The notes under the pieces are model-generated. The model worked only from the letters and a program-made list of their open reading frames with translations, was not told the origin of the DNA and did not search any database. A DNA stretch of 64,000 nucleotides. It comes from Nitrospira sp. GTDB taxonomy: Bacteria; Nitrospirota; Nitrospiria; Nitrospirales; Nitrospiraceae. The stretch covers positions 1 to 64,000 of the forward strand of contig JANDJI010000007.1 in NCBI GenBank assembly GCA_024331125.1, written 5' to 3'. Made by a program: the position numbers and the translations under genes. Shown here in pieces: positions 10,021 through 20,332 of the stretch (the stretch's first letter is position 1; each line of letters starts with the position of its first letter).

Positions 10021-13000
10021 ATGAACGTTCCAGGCTTTCCTCTCAAGCAAGGGCTTTACGACCCCCGATACGAACGAGATTCCTGTGGGATCGGCTTCGT
10101 GGTCAACATCAAGGGGCAGAAGTCTCACGACATCGTTCAAAAAGGACTCCAGATTTTAGAACACCTCGCGCATCGCGGCGCGCAGGGAAGCGATCCTCGG
10201 ACCGGCGACGGTGCCGGCATTTTGCTGCAGATTCCCCACGCGTTCATGAAACGCGCGGCGGCCGATGTCGGGGTCTCGTTGGGAGAGGCCGGTGAATACG
10301 GCGTCGGCATGGTGTTTCTTCCGCCGTTGGAGGATCAGCGGCGCCAGTGTGAGCGGGTGTTCGGCGACATCATCAAAGAAGAGGGGTTGCGGCTGCTCGG
10401 CTGGAGAGACGTGCCGGTCAAGAGCGACGTCATCGGGGAAACGGCGAGGCGCACCGAACCCTTCATGCGCCAACTCTTCGTTGCGAGGGACATTTTCAAC
10501 GAGGCCCAGTTCGAGCGCAAGTTGTACGTCGTCCGCAAGCGCGTGGAACGCGCGATCCGCGAGTCGGCCATCCAAGGACGCGACTATTTTTACGTGGCCA
10601 GCCTGTCCGTCAATACCATTGTGTACAAAGGACTGCTGCTCCCCCATCAGATGGCGGAGTACTATCAGGACTTGCGGGATGACTCGCTGGTCAGCGCGTT
10701 GGCGTTGGTCCATTCGCGCTTCAGCACGAACACGTTTCCCACGTGGCCGCTGGCGCATCCCTATCGGTATATCTGCCACAACGGGGAAATCAACACGTTG
10801 AAGGGCAACGTGAACTGGATGAAGGCCCGACAGGGCCGATTGAATTCGGACCTGTTCGGCCCCGACATCGTCAAATTGTTTCCCATCGTCGATGAGCATC
10901 AAAGCGATTCGGCTTGCCTCGACAACGCGGTTGAGTTCCTGACGATGGGAGGGCGCTCGCTGCCGCACGCCATGATGATGCTCATTCCGGAGCCCTGGGT
11001 GGGCAATCCACAGATGGATTTGGATCGTCGCGGCTTTTACGAATACCATGCCGCGATGCAGGAGCCGTGGGACGGGCCGGCCGCCGTGTGTTTTACGGAC
11101 GGCAAACTGATCGGCGCCACCTTGGATCGGAACGGCTTGCGGCCCTGTCGCTATACGGTCACGACGGACGGGTTGGTCGTGTTGGCGTCGGAAGCGGGAG
11201 TCCTTCCCCTGGATATTCAGCGGGTCCACCAAAAGGGACGGCTGATGCCGGGTCGGATGTTTCTTGTGGACACGGCGCAGGGGCGGATCATCGACGACGA
11301 AGAAGTCAAAGCGGAGATCGCCGGCCGAAAGCCCTACCGCGCCTGGGTGACCCAGTATCGAATTTCCTTGGATGAGTTGCCGGAACCGCTCAATGTCCCT
11401 CAGCCGGACCATCAGACTCTTCGTCAGCGGCAGCAGGCCTTCGGCTATACGGTCGAAGAGTTGAAGATGGTGATTACGCCGATGGTCGTGGAGGGGCAGG
11501 AGGCGGTCTCGTCGATGGGGACGGACACGCCGCTCGCCGTGTTGTCCGAGCGCCCGCAGCTGCTCTTCAAATATTTCAAGCAGCTTTTCGCCCAGGTGAC
11601 GAATCCGCCGATCGATCCGATCCGCGAAGAGCTGGTCATGTCGCTTTCCACCAGCATCGGGCCGAAGCCGAATCTCATGGAAGAGCACCCCGAGTCGTGC
11701 CGCCGGATTCGCGTCAAACAGCCGATCCTGACGAACGCCGACCTTCAGAAAATTCGGGAAATCGCGGATCCTCACTTCAAGAGCAAGACGCTCAAGATGC
11801 TCTTCCGGGTCGCCGCGGGGCCGGACGGATTGGAATCGGCCGTGGACGACCTGTGCCGCCAGGCGTCGCAGGCGATTCGCGAAGGCTATAAGTTCCTGAT
11901 TTTGAGCGATCGCGGCGTGAACGACGAATGGGCGCCGATTCCCAGCTTGCTCGGCATCTCGGCGGTCCATCACCATTTGGTGCGGGAATGCACCAGGACG
12001 GAAGTGGGACTCATCGTCGAGAGCGGCGAGCCGCGCGACGTGCACCATTTCGCCTGCCTCATCGGATTCGGCGCCGGTACGGTGAACCCCTATCTGGTGT
12101 TCGAGTCTCTGGTGGACATGGAGCGGGACGGCTATTTGCCGGAGGGGTTGGATGCGCAGACCGCCGAGGGAAAATTTATCAAGGCCGTCGGGAAGGGATT
12201 GCTCAAGATCTTTTCCAAGATGGGGATTTCGACCGTGCAATCCTATTGCGGTGCGCAGATTTTTGAGGCCATCGGCCTGAATCATGAGCTGATCGACCGC
12301 TATTTTACGGGCACCGCCTCGCGCATCGAAGGCATCGGCATCCGGGAAATCGGGGAAGAAACCGTCCGCCGGCATCGCGTGGCCTACGAGCCGGCGCCGA
12401 TTCGCCAACTTGATTTCGGGGGGGAGATTCACTATCGCGTCCAGGGCGAGCATCACAACTGGAATCCCGAGACGATCTACAAGCTCCAGCATGCGACCAG
12501 GTTGAACGACTCCAAGATTTACGAGGAGTTTGCCCAGTTGGTGAACGATGAGAGCAAACGGCGCTCGAATTTGCGGGGGTTGCTCGACTTTAAGTTCCTG
12601 CCGGAGCCCATTCCGCTCGAGGAGGTTGAGCCGGCGAAAGAGATCGTCAAACGGTTCACGACCGGCGCCATGTCCTTTGGAGCGATCAGCAAGGAAGCCC
12701 ATGAGACGCTCGCGATCGCGATGAACCGGATCGGCGCCAAGAGCAACACGGGGGAAGGCGGCGAGGACCCCGAGCGGTTCGTTCCGCTTCCCAACGGCGA
12801 TTCCAAGAATTCCTACATCAAACAGGTGGCGTCGGCCAGGTTCGGCGTCACGGCTCACTATTTGGCCAACGCCGGAGAGTTGCAGATCAAGATGGCGCAG
12901 GGGGCCAAGCCGGGCGAGGGCGGGCAGTTGCCCGGGCATAAGGTCGATGAAGTCATCGCGAGGCTGCGGTATTCGACGCCGGGCGTGCAGTTGATCTCGC

Positions 13001-14538
13001 CGCCGCCGCACCACGACATCTATTCGATCGAGGACTTGGCCCAACTGATTTTCGACCTGAAAAACGCCAATCCGGAGGCGGACGTGTCGGTCAAGCTGGT
13101 CGCGGAGGTCGGGGTCGGGACCGTGGCCGCCGGCGTCGCCAAGGCCCACGCCGACAAGGTGTTGATCAGCGGAGACTCGGGCGGCACCGGCGCCTCGCCC
13201 CTGTCGTCCATCAAGTACGCGGGCATCCCATGGGAGTTGGGGTTGGCGGAAACTCACCAGACGCTGGTGATGAACGATCTCCGCGGGCGGATTCGCGTGG
13301 AAACGGACGGCCAATTGAAAACCGGACGCGACGTCGCCATCGCCGCGCTTCTCGGAGCCGAGGAGTTCGGCTTCTCGACGGCGCCGTTGATCGTCGAGGG
13401 CTGCATCATGATGCGGAAGTGCCATCTCAATACCTGTCCGGTCGGAGTGGCGACGCAAGATCCCGCGCTTCGGAAAAAGTTCACGGGGCGGCCCGAACAC
13501 GTGGTGAACTACTTTTTCTTCGTCGCCGAGGAGCTGCGGAGAATCATGGCCGGCTTGGGATTCCGCACGGTCGGCGAGATGGTCGGACGGGTGGACAAAC
13601 TCAAGGCCCACAAGGCGATCGACCACTGGAAGGCCAAGGGATTGGATCTGACGGCCTTGTTGACGATGCCGAAAGTCGGTCCGGACACGGCGCGTCATTG
13701 CGTGCAGGCTCAGGACCATGGGATTGCGGACGTCCTCGATAGAAAATTGATCGAGCTCTGCGCGCCGGCGATCGAACGGGGCGAATCGGTCAAACTCGAT
13801 CTGCCGATCCGCAACGTGAATCGCGCGGTCGGGACGATGCTGTCCGGCCGCATTGCAAAGCGGTACGGGCCGGACGGCTTGCCGCCGGATACCATCACGA
13901 TCAAATTCACCGGCTCGGCGGGGCAGTCGTTCGGCGCGTTCCTTGCGCGAGGCGTCACCCTCGTTCTTGAAGGCGAGTCGAACGATTATTTGGGCAAAGG
14001 CCTGTCGGGCGGAAAGATCGTCGTCTTCCCACCAAAACAGGCGACGTTCGACCCCGAAGAGACGATTTTGATCGGCAATACGTCGTTGTACGGCGCGACG
14101 CAGGGCGAAGCCTATTTCTATGGCATGGCGGGAGAACGGTTTGCGGTCCGCAATAGCGGCGCCCGCGCCGTCGTCGAGGGCACGGGTGATCACGGCTGCG
14201 AATATATGACGGGCGGCGTGGTGGTTGTGTTGGGGAGCACCGGCCGAAATTTCGCAGCCGGCATGTCGGGCGGCATCGCCTTCATCTTGAACGAGTTCGG
14301 GAAGTTCGAGTCCCGCTGCAATCTCGGCATGGTCGAGCTTGAAGCGGTGAGGACGGAAGAAGACAAAAAGATGTTGCATGAGATGATCGCGTCGCATTTC
14401 ATGCATACCGGCAGCCGAAACGCGAAGCGGATTCTTGATGCCTGGGAGGCGTTGTTGCCCAAATTCGTGAAGGTGATGCCGACCGACTACAAGCGGGTGC
14501 TCGAAGAGCGCAAACGCAAGGCCGGCGCCGCGCACTAG
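10021..14538 (+). CDS. gltB: Glutamate synthase (NADPH-type) large subunit
   Basis: A 1505-residue GltB that makes two glutamates from glutamine and 2-oxoglutarate in ammonia assimilation. The N-terminal glutamine amidotransferase domain starts at Cys22 in RDSCGIGF, the nucleophile exposed after propeptide removal. The synthase domain includes [10 protein letters not shown], the FMN-binding [15 protein letters not shown] segment ([14 protein letters not shown]) and the 3Fe-4S cysteines C1128, C1134 and C1139 in [16 protein letters not shown]. The C-terminal GXGXG beta-helix (about 1270-1480) is complete. The ATG at 10021 is preferred over a GTG at 10003. gltD follows 26 bp downstream. The start of the divergent polyprenyl synthase lies about 245 bp upstream, so that interval should hold the promoter. 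Confidence 0.97.
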   Translation: MNVPGFPLKQGLYDPRYERDSCGIGFVVNIKGQKSHDIVQKGLQILEHLAHRGAQGSDPRTGDGAGILLQIPHAFMKRAAADVGVSLGEAGEYGVGMVFLPPLEDQRRQCERVFGDIIKEEGLRLLGWRDVPVKSDVIGETARRTEPFMRQLFVARDIFNEAQFERKLYVVRKRVERAIRESAIQGRDYFYVASLSVNTIVYKGLLLPHQMAEYYQDLRDDSLVSALALVHSRFSTNTFPTWPLAHPYRYICHNGEINTLKGNVNWMKARQGRLNSDLFGPDIVKLFPIVDEHQSDSACLDNAVEFLTMGGRSLPHAMMMLIPEPWVGNPQMDLDRRGFYEYHAAMQEPWDGPAAVCFTDGKLIGATLDRNGLRPCRYTVTTDGLVVLASEAGVLPLDIQRVHQKGRLMPGRMFLVDTAQGRIIDDEEVKAEIAGRKPYRAWVTQYRISLDELPEPLNVPQPDHQTLRQRQQAFGYTVEELKMVITPMVVEGQEAVSSMGTDTPLAVLSERPQLLFKYFKQLFAQVTNPPIDPIREELVMSLSTSIGPKPNLMEEHPESCRRIRVKQPILTNADLQKIREIADPHFKSKTLKMLFRVAAGPDGLESAVDDLCRQASQAIREGYKFLILSDRGVNDEWAPIPSLLGISAVHHHLVRECTRTEVGLIVESGEPRDVHHFACLIGFGAGTVNPYLVFESLVDMERDGYLPEGLDAQTAEGKFIKAVGKGLLKIFSKMGISTVQSYCGAQIFEAIGLNHELIDRYFTGTASRIEGIGIREIGEETVRRHRVAYEPAPIRQLDFGGEIHYRVQGEHHNWNPETIYKLQHATRLNDSKIYEEFAQLVNDESKRRSNLRGLLDFKFLPEPIPLEEVEPAKEIVKRFTTGAMSFGAISKEAHETLAIAMNRIGAKSNTGEGGEDPERFVPLPNGDSKNSYIKQVASARFGVTAHYLANAGELQIKMAQGAKPGEGGQLPGHKVDEVIARLRYSTPGVQLISPPPHHDIYSIEDLAQLIFDLKNANPEADVSVKLVAEVGVGTVAAGVAKAHADKVLISGDSGGTGASPLSSIKYAGIPWELGLAETHQTLVMNDLRGRIRVETDGQLKTGRDVAIAALLGAEEFGFSTAPLIVEGCIMMRKCHLNTCPVGVATQDPALRKKFTGRPEHVVNYFFFVAEELRRIMAGLGFRTVGEMVGRVDKLKAHKAIDHWKAKGLDLTALLTMPKVGPDTARHCVQAQDHGIADVLDRKLIELCAPAIERGESVKLDLPIRNVNRAVGTMLSGRIAKRYGPDGLPPDTITIKFTGSAGQSFGAFLARGVTLVLEGESNDYLGKGLSGGKIVVFPPKQATFDPEETILIGNTSLYGATQGEAYFYGMAGERFAVRNSGARAVVEGTGDHGCEYMTGGVVVVLGSTGRNFAAGMSGGIAFILNEFGKFESRCNLGMVELEAVRTEEDKKMLHEMIASHFMHTGSRNAKRILDAWEALLPKFVKVMPTDYKRVLEERKRKAGAAH

Positions 14539-14564
14539 GACGTTCGTCGGAGCGTTGAACACAG

Positions 14565-16001
14565 ATGGGAGATCCGAAAGGTTTCATCAAATTCGCGCGC
14601 GAGGGGCCGAAACGGCGTCCCGTTGAGTTGCGCGTCAAGGATTGGAAAGAGCTGTACGAGCCGATTTCCGACGAGAAGTTGCGGGTGCAGGGGGCTCGTT
14701 GCATGGATTGCGGCGTCCCGTTTTGCCAAAGCACCAACGGCTGTCCGGTCGTCAATCTGATTCCCGAATGGAACGATCTCATTTACCGCGGTCGATGGCT
14801 CAGCGCCCTCAAGGCGTTGCACGCCACCAATAATTTCCCCGAATTTACCGGGCGCCTCTGTCCGGCGCCTTGCGAGTCCGCCTGTGTGTTGGGGATCAAC
14901 GAAGATCCGGTCTCCATTCGGATCATCGAGTGGAATATCATCGAACATGGATTCAGCGAAGGATTGGTGGAACCGATTTTGCCGGTCTCCAAGACGGGCA
15001 AGACGGTGGCAATCGTCGGCTCGGGCCCGGCCGGACTGGCCGCCGCGCAGCAGTTGTGCCGCGCCGGCCATGATGTCACGGTGTTTGAGAAGGCGGACCG
15101 CATTGGGGGATTGTTGCGGTACGGGATTCCCGACTTCAAAATGGAAAAATGGGTCATCGACCGCCGCCTCGATCAGATGCGGGCCGAAGGCGTTACGTTC
15201 GTGACCAACGTGGCGGTCGGAAAAGACCTGTCCGGGGACGAGCTGCTTAAGCGATTTGACGCCGTCGGGCTCGCGCTCGGCGCCGAACAGCCGAGGGACC
15301 TCTCCGTGCCGGGGCGCGAGCTGAAGGGCATTCACTTTGCGATGGACTACCTGACCCAACAAAATAAACGCAACGCCGGGGACTCGATCATGGACGAGCC
15401 GATCACCGCGAAGGATAAGCGCGTGGTGATTATCGGCGGCGGCGATACGGGGTCCGACTGTTTGGGGACGGCGCACCGACAAGGCTGTCGAGAGGTGCAT
15501 CAATTCGAATTGCTGCCGGAGCCGCCCCCGCAGCGCGCCGAGTCGACCCCTTGGCCGCTTTGGCCCATGCAGTTGCGCACTTCGCACGCCCATGAAGAGG
15601 GCTGCGATCGGCAATGGAGCGTGTCCACCACGAAATTCAGCGGGCGGAACGGCCATGTCACCACGTTGCACGCCCATCGCGTGGCCTATGGAAACGGAAA
15701 GTTTACGCCGATCCCCGACACCGATTTTGAGATGGACGTCGATCTGGTGCTGCTAGCCATGGGCTTCACCGGGCCCGTCAAACAGGGTTTGCTGGACAGC
15801 CTCGGCGTGAAATATGATCAGCGGGGGGCGGTGCAAGTGGACGAGAACTTTATGACCAACCTTGACGGGGTGTTTGCCGGCGGCGATACGAGACGTGGAG
15901 CTTCCCTCATTGTTTGGGCCATCGCCGAGGGGCGAAAAATGGCCGCCGGCATCGACAGGTATTTACGGGCCGGAAAGTCGGCGAAACGCGCTCGGTTGTG
16001 A
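14565..16001 (+). CDS. gltD: Glutamate synthase small subunit
   Basis: A 478-residue flavoprotein that passes electrons from NAD(P)H to GltB. Two cysteine groups for the 4Fe-4S clusters are visible: C46, C49, C54 and C60 in ARCMDCGVPFCQ and following residues, and C99, C103 and C107 in RLCPAPCESAC. The FAD fold begins at VGSGPAG (151-157) and the NAD(P)H fold at VIIGGGDTGSD near residue 290. The C-terminus has the usual LDGVFAGGDTRRGASLIVWAIAEGR arrangement. The length is normal for the family. It sits immediately after gltB, giving a complete GOGAT operon that can use ammonia-derived glutamine, including from the urease encoded further along. Confidence 0.97.
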   Translation: MGDPKGFIKFAREGPKRRPVELRVKDWKELYEPISDEKLRVQGARCMDCGVPFCQSTNGCPVVNLIPEWNDLIYRGRWLSALKALHATNNFPEFTGRLCPAPCESACVLGINEDPVSIRIIEWNIIEHGFSEGLVEPILPVSKTGKTVAIVGSGPAGLAAAQQLCRAGHDVTVFEKADRIGGLLRYGIPDFKMEKWVIDRRLDQMRAEGVTFVTNVAVGKDLSGDELLKRFDAVGLALGAEQPRDLSVPGRELKGIHFAMDYLTQQNKRNAGDSIMDEPITAKDKRVVIIGGGDTGSDCLGTAHRQGCREVHQFELLPEPPPQRAESTPWPLWPMQLRTSHAHEEGCDRQWSVSTTKFSGRNGHVTTLHAHRVAYGNGKFTPIPDTDFEMDVDLVLLAMGFTGPVKQGLLDSLGVKYDQRGAVQVDENFMTNLDGVFAGGDTRRGASLIVWAIAEGRKMAAGIDRYLRAGKSAKRARL

Positions 16002-16080
16002 TCGCGTCCGAACGATAAAGACCTTCCAGGATCGTGTCTTTTTAGCTTCTTTCCGAACATTTCCTTCGGCCCCTTTATTT

Positions 16081-16335
16081 TTAACGGGTGGCCGTCTGTC
16101 TTCTATCGGCATAGGAACGGGGGCCGTTGCCTGGTGGAAGAGGAGCCGGTCTTCCGGTCCTTGGCCCAGCCAGGTGTTTGGGCGGAGAAACGGAGGCCGC
16201 GTTGTTTTGCTGGGCCTGACGGAGTACTTTATTGGACTCCCCCTCGAACACCCTCCAGGCCAAGCCCGCCATCGCGGTTCCGAAAAACCAGACAAACGTC
16301 GTAAAAATCACAAACCCGATCAGCATGATGGTCAT
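16081..16335 (-). CDS. Small membrane protein, unknown function
   Basis: An 84-residue protein with one hydrophobic N-terminal segment (about residues 3-25, MLIGFVIFTTFVWFFGTAMAG) followed by a polar, Pro- and Arg-rich tail. AAGGAGGC stands at a good distance before the ATG at 16335, which is the main support for it being real. It converges on gltD and diverges from the Lys-rich secreted protein gene. I do not recognise a family. Confidence 0.6.
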   Translation of the reverse strand: MTIMLIGFVIFTTFVWFFGTAMAGLAWRVFEGESNKVLRQAQQNNAASVSPPKHLAGPRTGRPAPLPPGNGPRSYADRRQTATR

Positions 16336-16623
16336 GGTGCCTCCTTGGGAAAATTTATTAACAAGTTTGGTTTATGATAGCACAGTCCGCAGAATGTTCG
16401 CCGCCAGCCGAGCAGGAGCGAGATGCCTTCCGATCGACTGAGACAGATCGATCCTTCGAGTAGGCGAGAGGTTGAAAACGCTTCATGATGCGGGTGAACG
16501 GTGTTTGAATCGGAACATTTTCAAGAGCCGCTTGACTCTTGCCCCGGTTATGTCATGGTGCGGAAAAATATGCCAGTGAAATGCGCCATTGGAGTCCGGA
16601 ACTCTTAGCAAGGAGGAGAATTG

Positions 16624-17022
16624 ATGATCAAGGTTGTTGCCGTTGCCATTGCCTTTGTGGTGTTCGTGACCTTTTTGAATGTACATGCTCAAGAAGAGGC
16701 CGTGGAGTCTCCTGCCCCCGCAACGTCCCCTTCTCCGACGACACAGGAGTCCGTAAAGGATCGGGATTCGGTCGTGGAGGAGGGAAAAGAGAAGAAAATG
16801 AAGCGGAAAAAGCACGACGGGGAACGCGACGACGATGGAGGCAAGGAGAAAAACAGCGATAAAAACGATAAAGGGAAGGGGAAAGGAAAGGGCAAGCACA
16901 AACATCGGCAGGATGGAGACCATCGCAAACGGGGGCTCGATCGAGCCGATGAGGCGGCCGGCGAGCATGGGAAACAGGGACGCGACAAGGCCAGGGGGCA
17001 CGGCAAACACGGCTGGGATTAA
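16624..17022 (+). CDS. Secreted, extremely charged Lys/His/Asp-rich protein
   Basis: A protein of 132 residues. The first 22 residues (MIKVVAVAIAFVVFVTFLNVHA) form a clear signal peptide. The rest is low complexity: a Pro/Ser/Thr stretch, then a body dominated by Lys, Asp, Glu, Arg, Gly and His, with runs such as GKGKGKGKHKHR. AAGGAGG sits at the right distance before ATG 16624. The signal peptide and binding site argue for a real gene even though the body is compositionally simple. The mature protein should be periplasmic and disordered, and the Lys/His-rich part could bind polyanions or metals; that is only inference. No family is recognised. Confidence 0.65.
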   Translation: MIKVVAVAIAFVVFVTFLNVHAQEEAVESPAPATSPSPTTQESVKDRDSVVEEGKEKKMKRKKHDGERDDDGGKEKNSDKNDKGKGKGKGKHKHRQDGDHRKRGLDRADEAAGEHGKQGRDKARGHGKHGWD

Positions 17023-17072
17023 GAAAGGGAGAAGATCGTCGCTCAGAAACCGGCAAAGAAGACGCGCGATCC

Positions 17073-17504
17073 TTAGGCGAAGGGGAGGTTCAGCAGCTTT
17101 TTCATTTCGCAATGGGCCATGACGACGTCGGGGGCCCGCTGCAGCGCTTCATAATAACTGCGCTCAAACCCGTCTCCCTCTTCGGACGGGCGGATCAAAG
17201 CTCTTGCTTCGGCGACGAGAAAGACCGCCTGTTCCGCGACGACACGCTCTTCTTTCTCCAGCAGCTCGTCGATGCGTATGATCAAGTTGGAAAGAGGATG
17301 AAGCCACGTGAACCAAGGGTCGTTCATGACCAACTGGAGCAATTGACCGGTCGAGTCGATGCGCCCATAGATTCGCTCGAAGGTGATCTGTTCCGCCACG
17401 ATGAGCGCCTTATGCAATTTCAAAAGACCGTGCCGGACGTTCACCAGCGCATGGCGGAGAGACGTAGGGGGCGGCATTCGCGTTTGTTTCGAGGAGAGCG
17501 TCAT
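17073..17504 (-). CDS. Conserved-looking helical protein, unknown function
   Basis: A soluble protein of about 143 residues, predicted mostly helical from its Leu/Glu/Arg pattern. A distinctive segment NDPWFTWLHPLSNLIIRIDELL lies near the middle; similar DPWF.WL.PLS segments occur in small uncharacterised bacterial proteins. There is no signal peptide and no recognised catalytic motif. The ATG at 17504 was chosen over an upstream start that adds 15 atypical residues; no strong ribosome binding site helps decide, and an ATG at about 17477 is also possible. It stands alone between convergent and same-strand neighbours. Confidence 0.6.
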   Translation of the reverse strand: MTLSSKQTRMPPPTSLRHALVNVRHGLLKLHKALIVAEQITFERIYGRIDSTGQLLQLVMNDPWFTWLHPLSNLIIRIDELLEKEERVVAEQAVFLVAEARALIRPSEEGDGFERSYYEALQRAPDVVMAHCEMKKLLNLPFA

Positions 17505-17727
17505 GAAGGTATTGTAACAGGTTATCGGACGACGGGGCCCTAACAGCACGGCATGGTGTCTCTTTCGCGTCCTTGCAGATTCTTATCGGCTGCTCCGGGT
17601 CGGGACTGTAATGGAACGTTGGAAAAATTTCCAGGAGACGAGGCACGCGGAAAAGATGGAGCAAGCGGCTCGTGGGTCGGTGGTTTCAAATTGAAGAGTC
17701 GTCGGGATAAACGGGATGGCGACGTCG

Positions 17728-19281
17728 TTACCGCACACTGACGAATCGTCCTTGAGCCGTGCGTCTGAGTTCGTCGATGTCTTCGTGCCGCGTGACGGAG
17801 AGCGGAACGGTCTGGGACAATTCCTCGATCAGCAGATCGGTCGTCGGCGAAGTCCGTTGATGGAGGGCACGATAAAGAGACGCCACGACGGCCTGTTCGA
17901 TCTCGGACCCGCTGAAGCCGTCGCTGGCGCTCGCCAGTTTGGTCAGGTCGAAGCGCGTCGTGTCCTGCCTTCGAAGGCGCAAATGGATCTCCCAAATGGC
18001 CTTCCGTTCTTCGTCGTCGGGCAAATCCACGAAAAAAATCTCATCAAATCGACCTTTGCGGAGCAATTCCGGCGGCAAGGCCGAAAGATCGTTGGCGGTG
18101 GCGACGACAAAGACTTCCTGTTTTTTCTCTTGCAACCAGGTGAGGAAGGCGCCGAACAGTCGTCGGCTCAAACCCGCGTCGGCCTCGCCGCCCCCGCGTC
18201 CTCCCGCCATGGCCTTTTCGATTTCGTCGATCCAGAGCACGATCGGCGACAAGGATTCGGCCGTCTCGATCGCTCGACGGAAGTTTTTCTCCGATTCGCC
18301 GACGAATTTATCGAACAGCCGGTCCGTGTCGAGTTTGAGCAGCGGCAGTTGCCATGAGCGGGCGACGGCCTTTGCCGCGAGCGATTTTCCGCAACCGGGG
18401 ACGCCCACCAGCATGATGCCGCGGGGAGGCGAGAGATTGAGCGCCTTGGCCTCGTCTGTAAACCCTACTTTGGCCCGCTCCAGCCACGCCTTCAAGTTGG
18501 CGAAGCCGCCCAGCTCGAATCGATTGTCTTCAAGGGGGTAATATTCCAGCAGGCCCCCGTCCTTGATGAGTTGGATCTTGCGCTTCATGATGATTTGAAC
18601 GGCCGAGGCGGAGAGGCGTCCATCCTCGACGAGACATTGCGTCACGACCTGGCGGGCTTGGTGGAGCGTGAGGCCGCGCAAGGCGCGGAGCACGGCTTCG
18701 TGCCCGTCGGTTCCGTCATCCGTCGTTGAAATCATGTCGGGTCGGCCGGCTTTGCTCCGCGTGCGTCCCCCCGCGCCGCTCGGTTGCGGCGCCAGCCTCG
18801 GTCCGAGCGAGAGAAGCAGGTTGCGAAGCATGGATCGCAGCTCATTGACATCGGGCAATCGCAGTTCAAATCGAACCGAGAGATGGTCGATGTCGGACGG
18901 CAGGGTAAGAGGATGGCCGGTGATCACGCAGGTGGCGCGCGATCGGGAGAATACAGCCGCCACCTCTCGAAGTTGGCGCGCGACTTGCGGGTCCTGCAGA
19001 TGCGGCGCCAGATCCTTGAGCCAAAAGACCGCCTCGACCGTCAATCCGTGCAGGTGTTGGAGCAGCGCCAACGGCGCGGCGGTCAATTTGTTGAGCGTCG
19101 GCCCGTCGGATCGAGTCAGCCCTCTGGTGAGCGACCACTCGAACAGCGGCATCCGCTCTTGCGCCGCGACCGACCGAAGCAAGGCCGACACGCGATCCTC
19201 TTCCACCGTGTCGATCACGATGAGCGGGTGAGAGGAGCGGATCAGCGCGCGGAGGTCGTGCGTGCCGGTGGGAGGACTCAT
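17728..19281 (-). CDS. Ycf46-like AAA+ ATPase
   Basis: A 517-residue cytoplasmic ATPase. The first ~250 residues form the N-terminal domain characteristic of Ycf46-type proteins, starting LRALIRSSHPLIVIDTVEEDR. The AAA+ core has Walker A VGVPGCGKS near residues 292-300, Walker B VLWIDEIEKA near 345, sensor 1 FVVATANDLSALP, and the arginine-finger region ELLRKGRFDEIFFVDLP. This layout matches Ycf46 proteins of cyanobacteria and plastids, where a role in carbon handling has been proposed. In this organism the client is unknown. A Gly-rich insertion (AGGRGGGEAD) follows Walker B. It is not next to a protease or Rubisco-activase-like gene. Confidence 0.85.
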   Translation of the reverse strand: MSPPTGTHDLRALIRSSHPLIVIDTVEEDRVSALLRSVAAQERMPLFEWSLTRGLTRSDGPTLNKLTAAPLALLQHLHGLTVEAVFWLKDLAPHLQDPQVARQLREVAAVFSRSRATCVITGHPLTLPSDIDHLSVRFELRLPDVNELRSMLRNLLLSLGPRLAPQPSGAGGRTRSKAGRPDMISTTDDGTDGHEAVLRALRGLTLHQARQVVTQCLVEDGRLSASAVQIIMKRKIQLIKDGGLLEYYPLEDNRFELGGFANLKAWLERAKVGFTDEAKALNLSPPRGIMLVGVPGCGKSLAAKAVARSWQLPLLKLDTDRLFDKFVGESEKNFRRAIETAESLSPIVLWIDEIEKAMAGGRGGGEADAGLSRRLFGAFLTWLQEKKQEVFVVATANDLSALPPELLRKGRFDEIFFVDLPDDEERKAIWEIHLRLRRQDTTRFDLTKLASASDGFSGSEIEQAVVASLYRALHQRTSPTTDLLIEELSQTVPLSVTRHEDIDELRRTAQGRFVSVR

Positions 19282-19491
19282 CAAGGAATCATGGTAGCAC
19301 GAGGGGCAAGTGCGACGAAGAAAACGAACAATTGCAGCGGATCGCCGCGAGGCGGGCGTCCAACGGGGACGGCTCCTGGTTGCGATGATTTCAGTCGCGA
19401 CGATTTCAAATGAAACTCGATCGGGGCATGACGCCGGCTGGGCCTGGATGATTCAGAGAGCAAAACGGCCGGTTGGTGATCGGCTCCGGCA

Positions 19492-20226
19492 TCACGTCCT
19501 GCCGGGCGTGTCGAGCGCCTTGTTGATTTCGCCGATCAGGCGGCGTTCGATTTCCGCCGTCTCCTCCGCGCCGACGGCCAGGATGCGGCCGCCCTGGGCG
19601 ATCTTTTCAAATTCCGCCTTGACGGCGAGCTTTGTGGCGTTGCCCGGCGCCGCTTGAAGGGAGACGAGATATTGGTTGCGAAAGCCGGCGACTTCCAGCG
19701 AGGCGGGGGATGAGATTTTACGGTCCGTCACGTACACGGCCCGTTGATCGGTTCTGAAACCGGCTTTGATCTGATAGCCGTTTCTCGCCAAGGCTTCTTC
19801 CGTTAATTTGGCGACGGTGTCCAGGGGACGGGGAATGATCTCGAACTGGGCTCCCTTGTCGTCGGCCTTGATGGACAGGGCCGCTTGGGCCTGGGCCGTC
19901 CGTTGAAGCTCCGCGCTCATCCGCTTGACCTGCGCGAGCTGGGCCTCCAGTTGTTCATTCAAGCGGGCGGTCGCTTCCTTGGCCGATTCGGTGGCCTGTT
20001 TGGCGTCGCGGAGTTCCTGATTCAGCAGATCGATTTGCTGTTGCATGACGCGATTGCCGTCTTGAAGCGAGGTCAACAGGGATTCTTGCTTGGCCACTTG
20101 CTTCTTCAGCGCCTCGTTTTCCGCCTTGAGAGGAGCATCGTCCGGGCCGCAGCCGACGAGGGCCGATGAAGGGGCGAGCAATCCGATGACCAGCAGGCGA
20201 CGAAAAATGTGAACGAGTCCGAGCAT
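19492..20226 (-). CDS. Coiled-coil lipoprotein, unknown function
   Basis: A 244-residue predicted lipoprotein. The signal ends in the lipobox LVGC with Cys26 as lipidated residue. Residues ~32-110 form a long coiled coil (KAENEALKKQVAKQ and following heptads to about QAQAALS). The C-terminal ~130 residues are a globular domain with predicted beta strands (YVTDRKI, YLVSLQAAPG) and a final helix. The ATG at 20226 has GGGGAGA upstream; longer starts would place the signal sequence inside the protein. The gene diverges from the exported protein at 20333, with about 106 bp of shared upstream region. It is probably anchored to the inner or outer membrane facing the periplasm. Confidence 0.7.
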   Translation of the reverse strand: MLGLVHIFRRLLVIGLLAPSSALVGCGPDDAPLKAENEALKKQVAKQESLLTSLQDGNRVMQQQIDLLNQELRDAKQATESAKEATARLNEQLEAQLAQVKRMSAELQRTAQAQAALSIKADDKGAQFEIIPRPLDTVAKLTEEALARNGYQIKAGFRTDQRAVYVTDRKISSPASLEVAGFRNQYLVSLQAAPGNATKLAVKAEFEKIAQGGRILAVGAEETAEIERRLIGEINKALDTPGRT

Positions 20227-20332
20227 AGAAGCGGTCTCCCCGAAAAAGTCGGCCCGATTATCCATGCTTTCCCGAAGGTTGTCCATGCCCGGATGTTTGA
20301 CCGTGGCGGAAACGGCCTTGTATGCTTCGATC

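Noticed and set aside
10156..14562. A 1468-codon open frame on the minus strand opposite gltB
   Set aside because: It is the mirror of a strongly conserved GltB with all catalytic cysteines. Long antisense frames are expected in G+C-rich genes, and the translation is His/Arg/Asp-rich without domain features.
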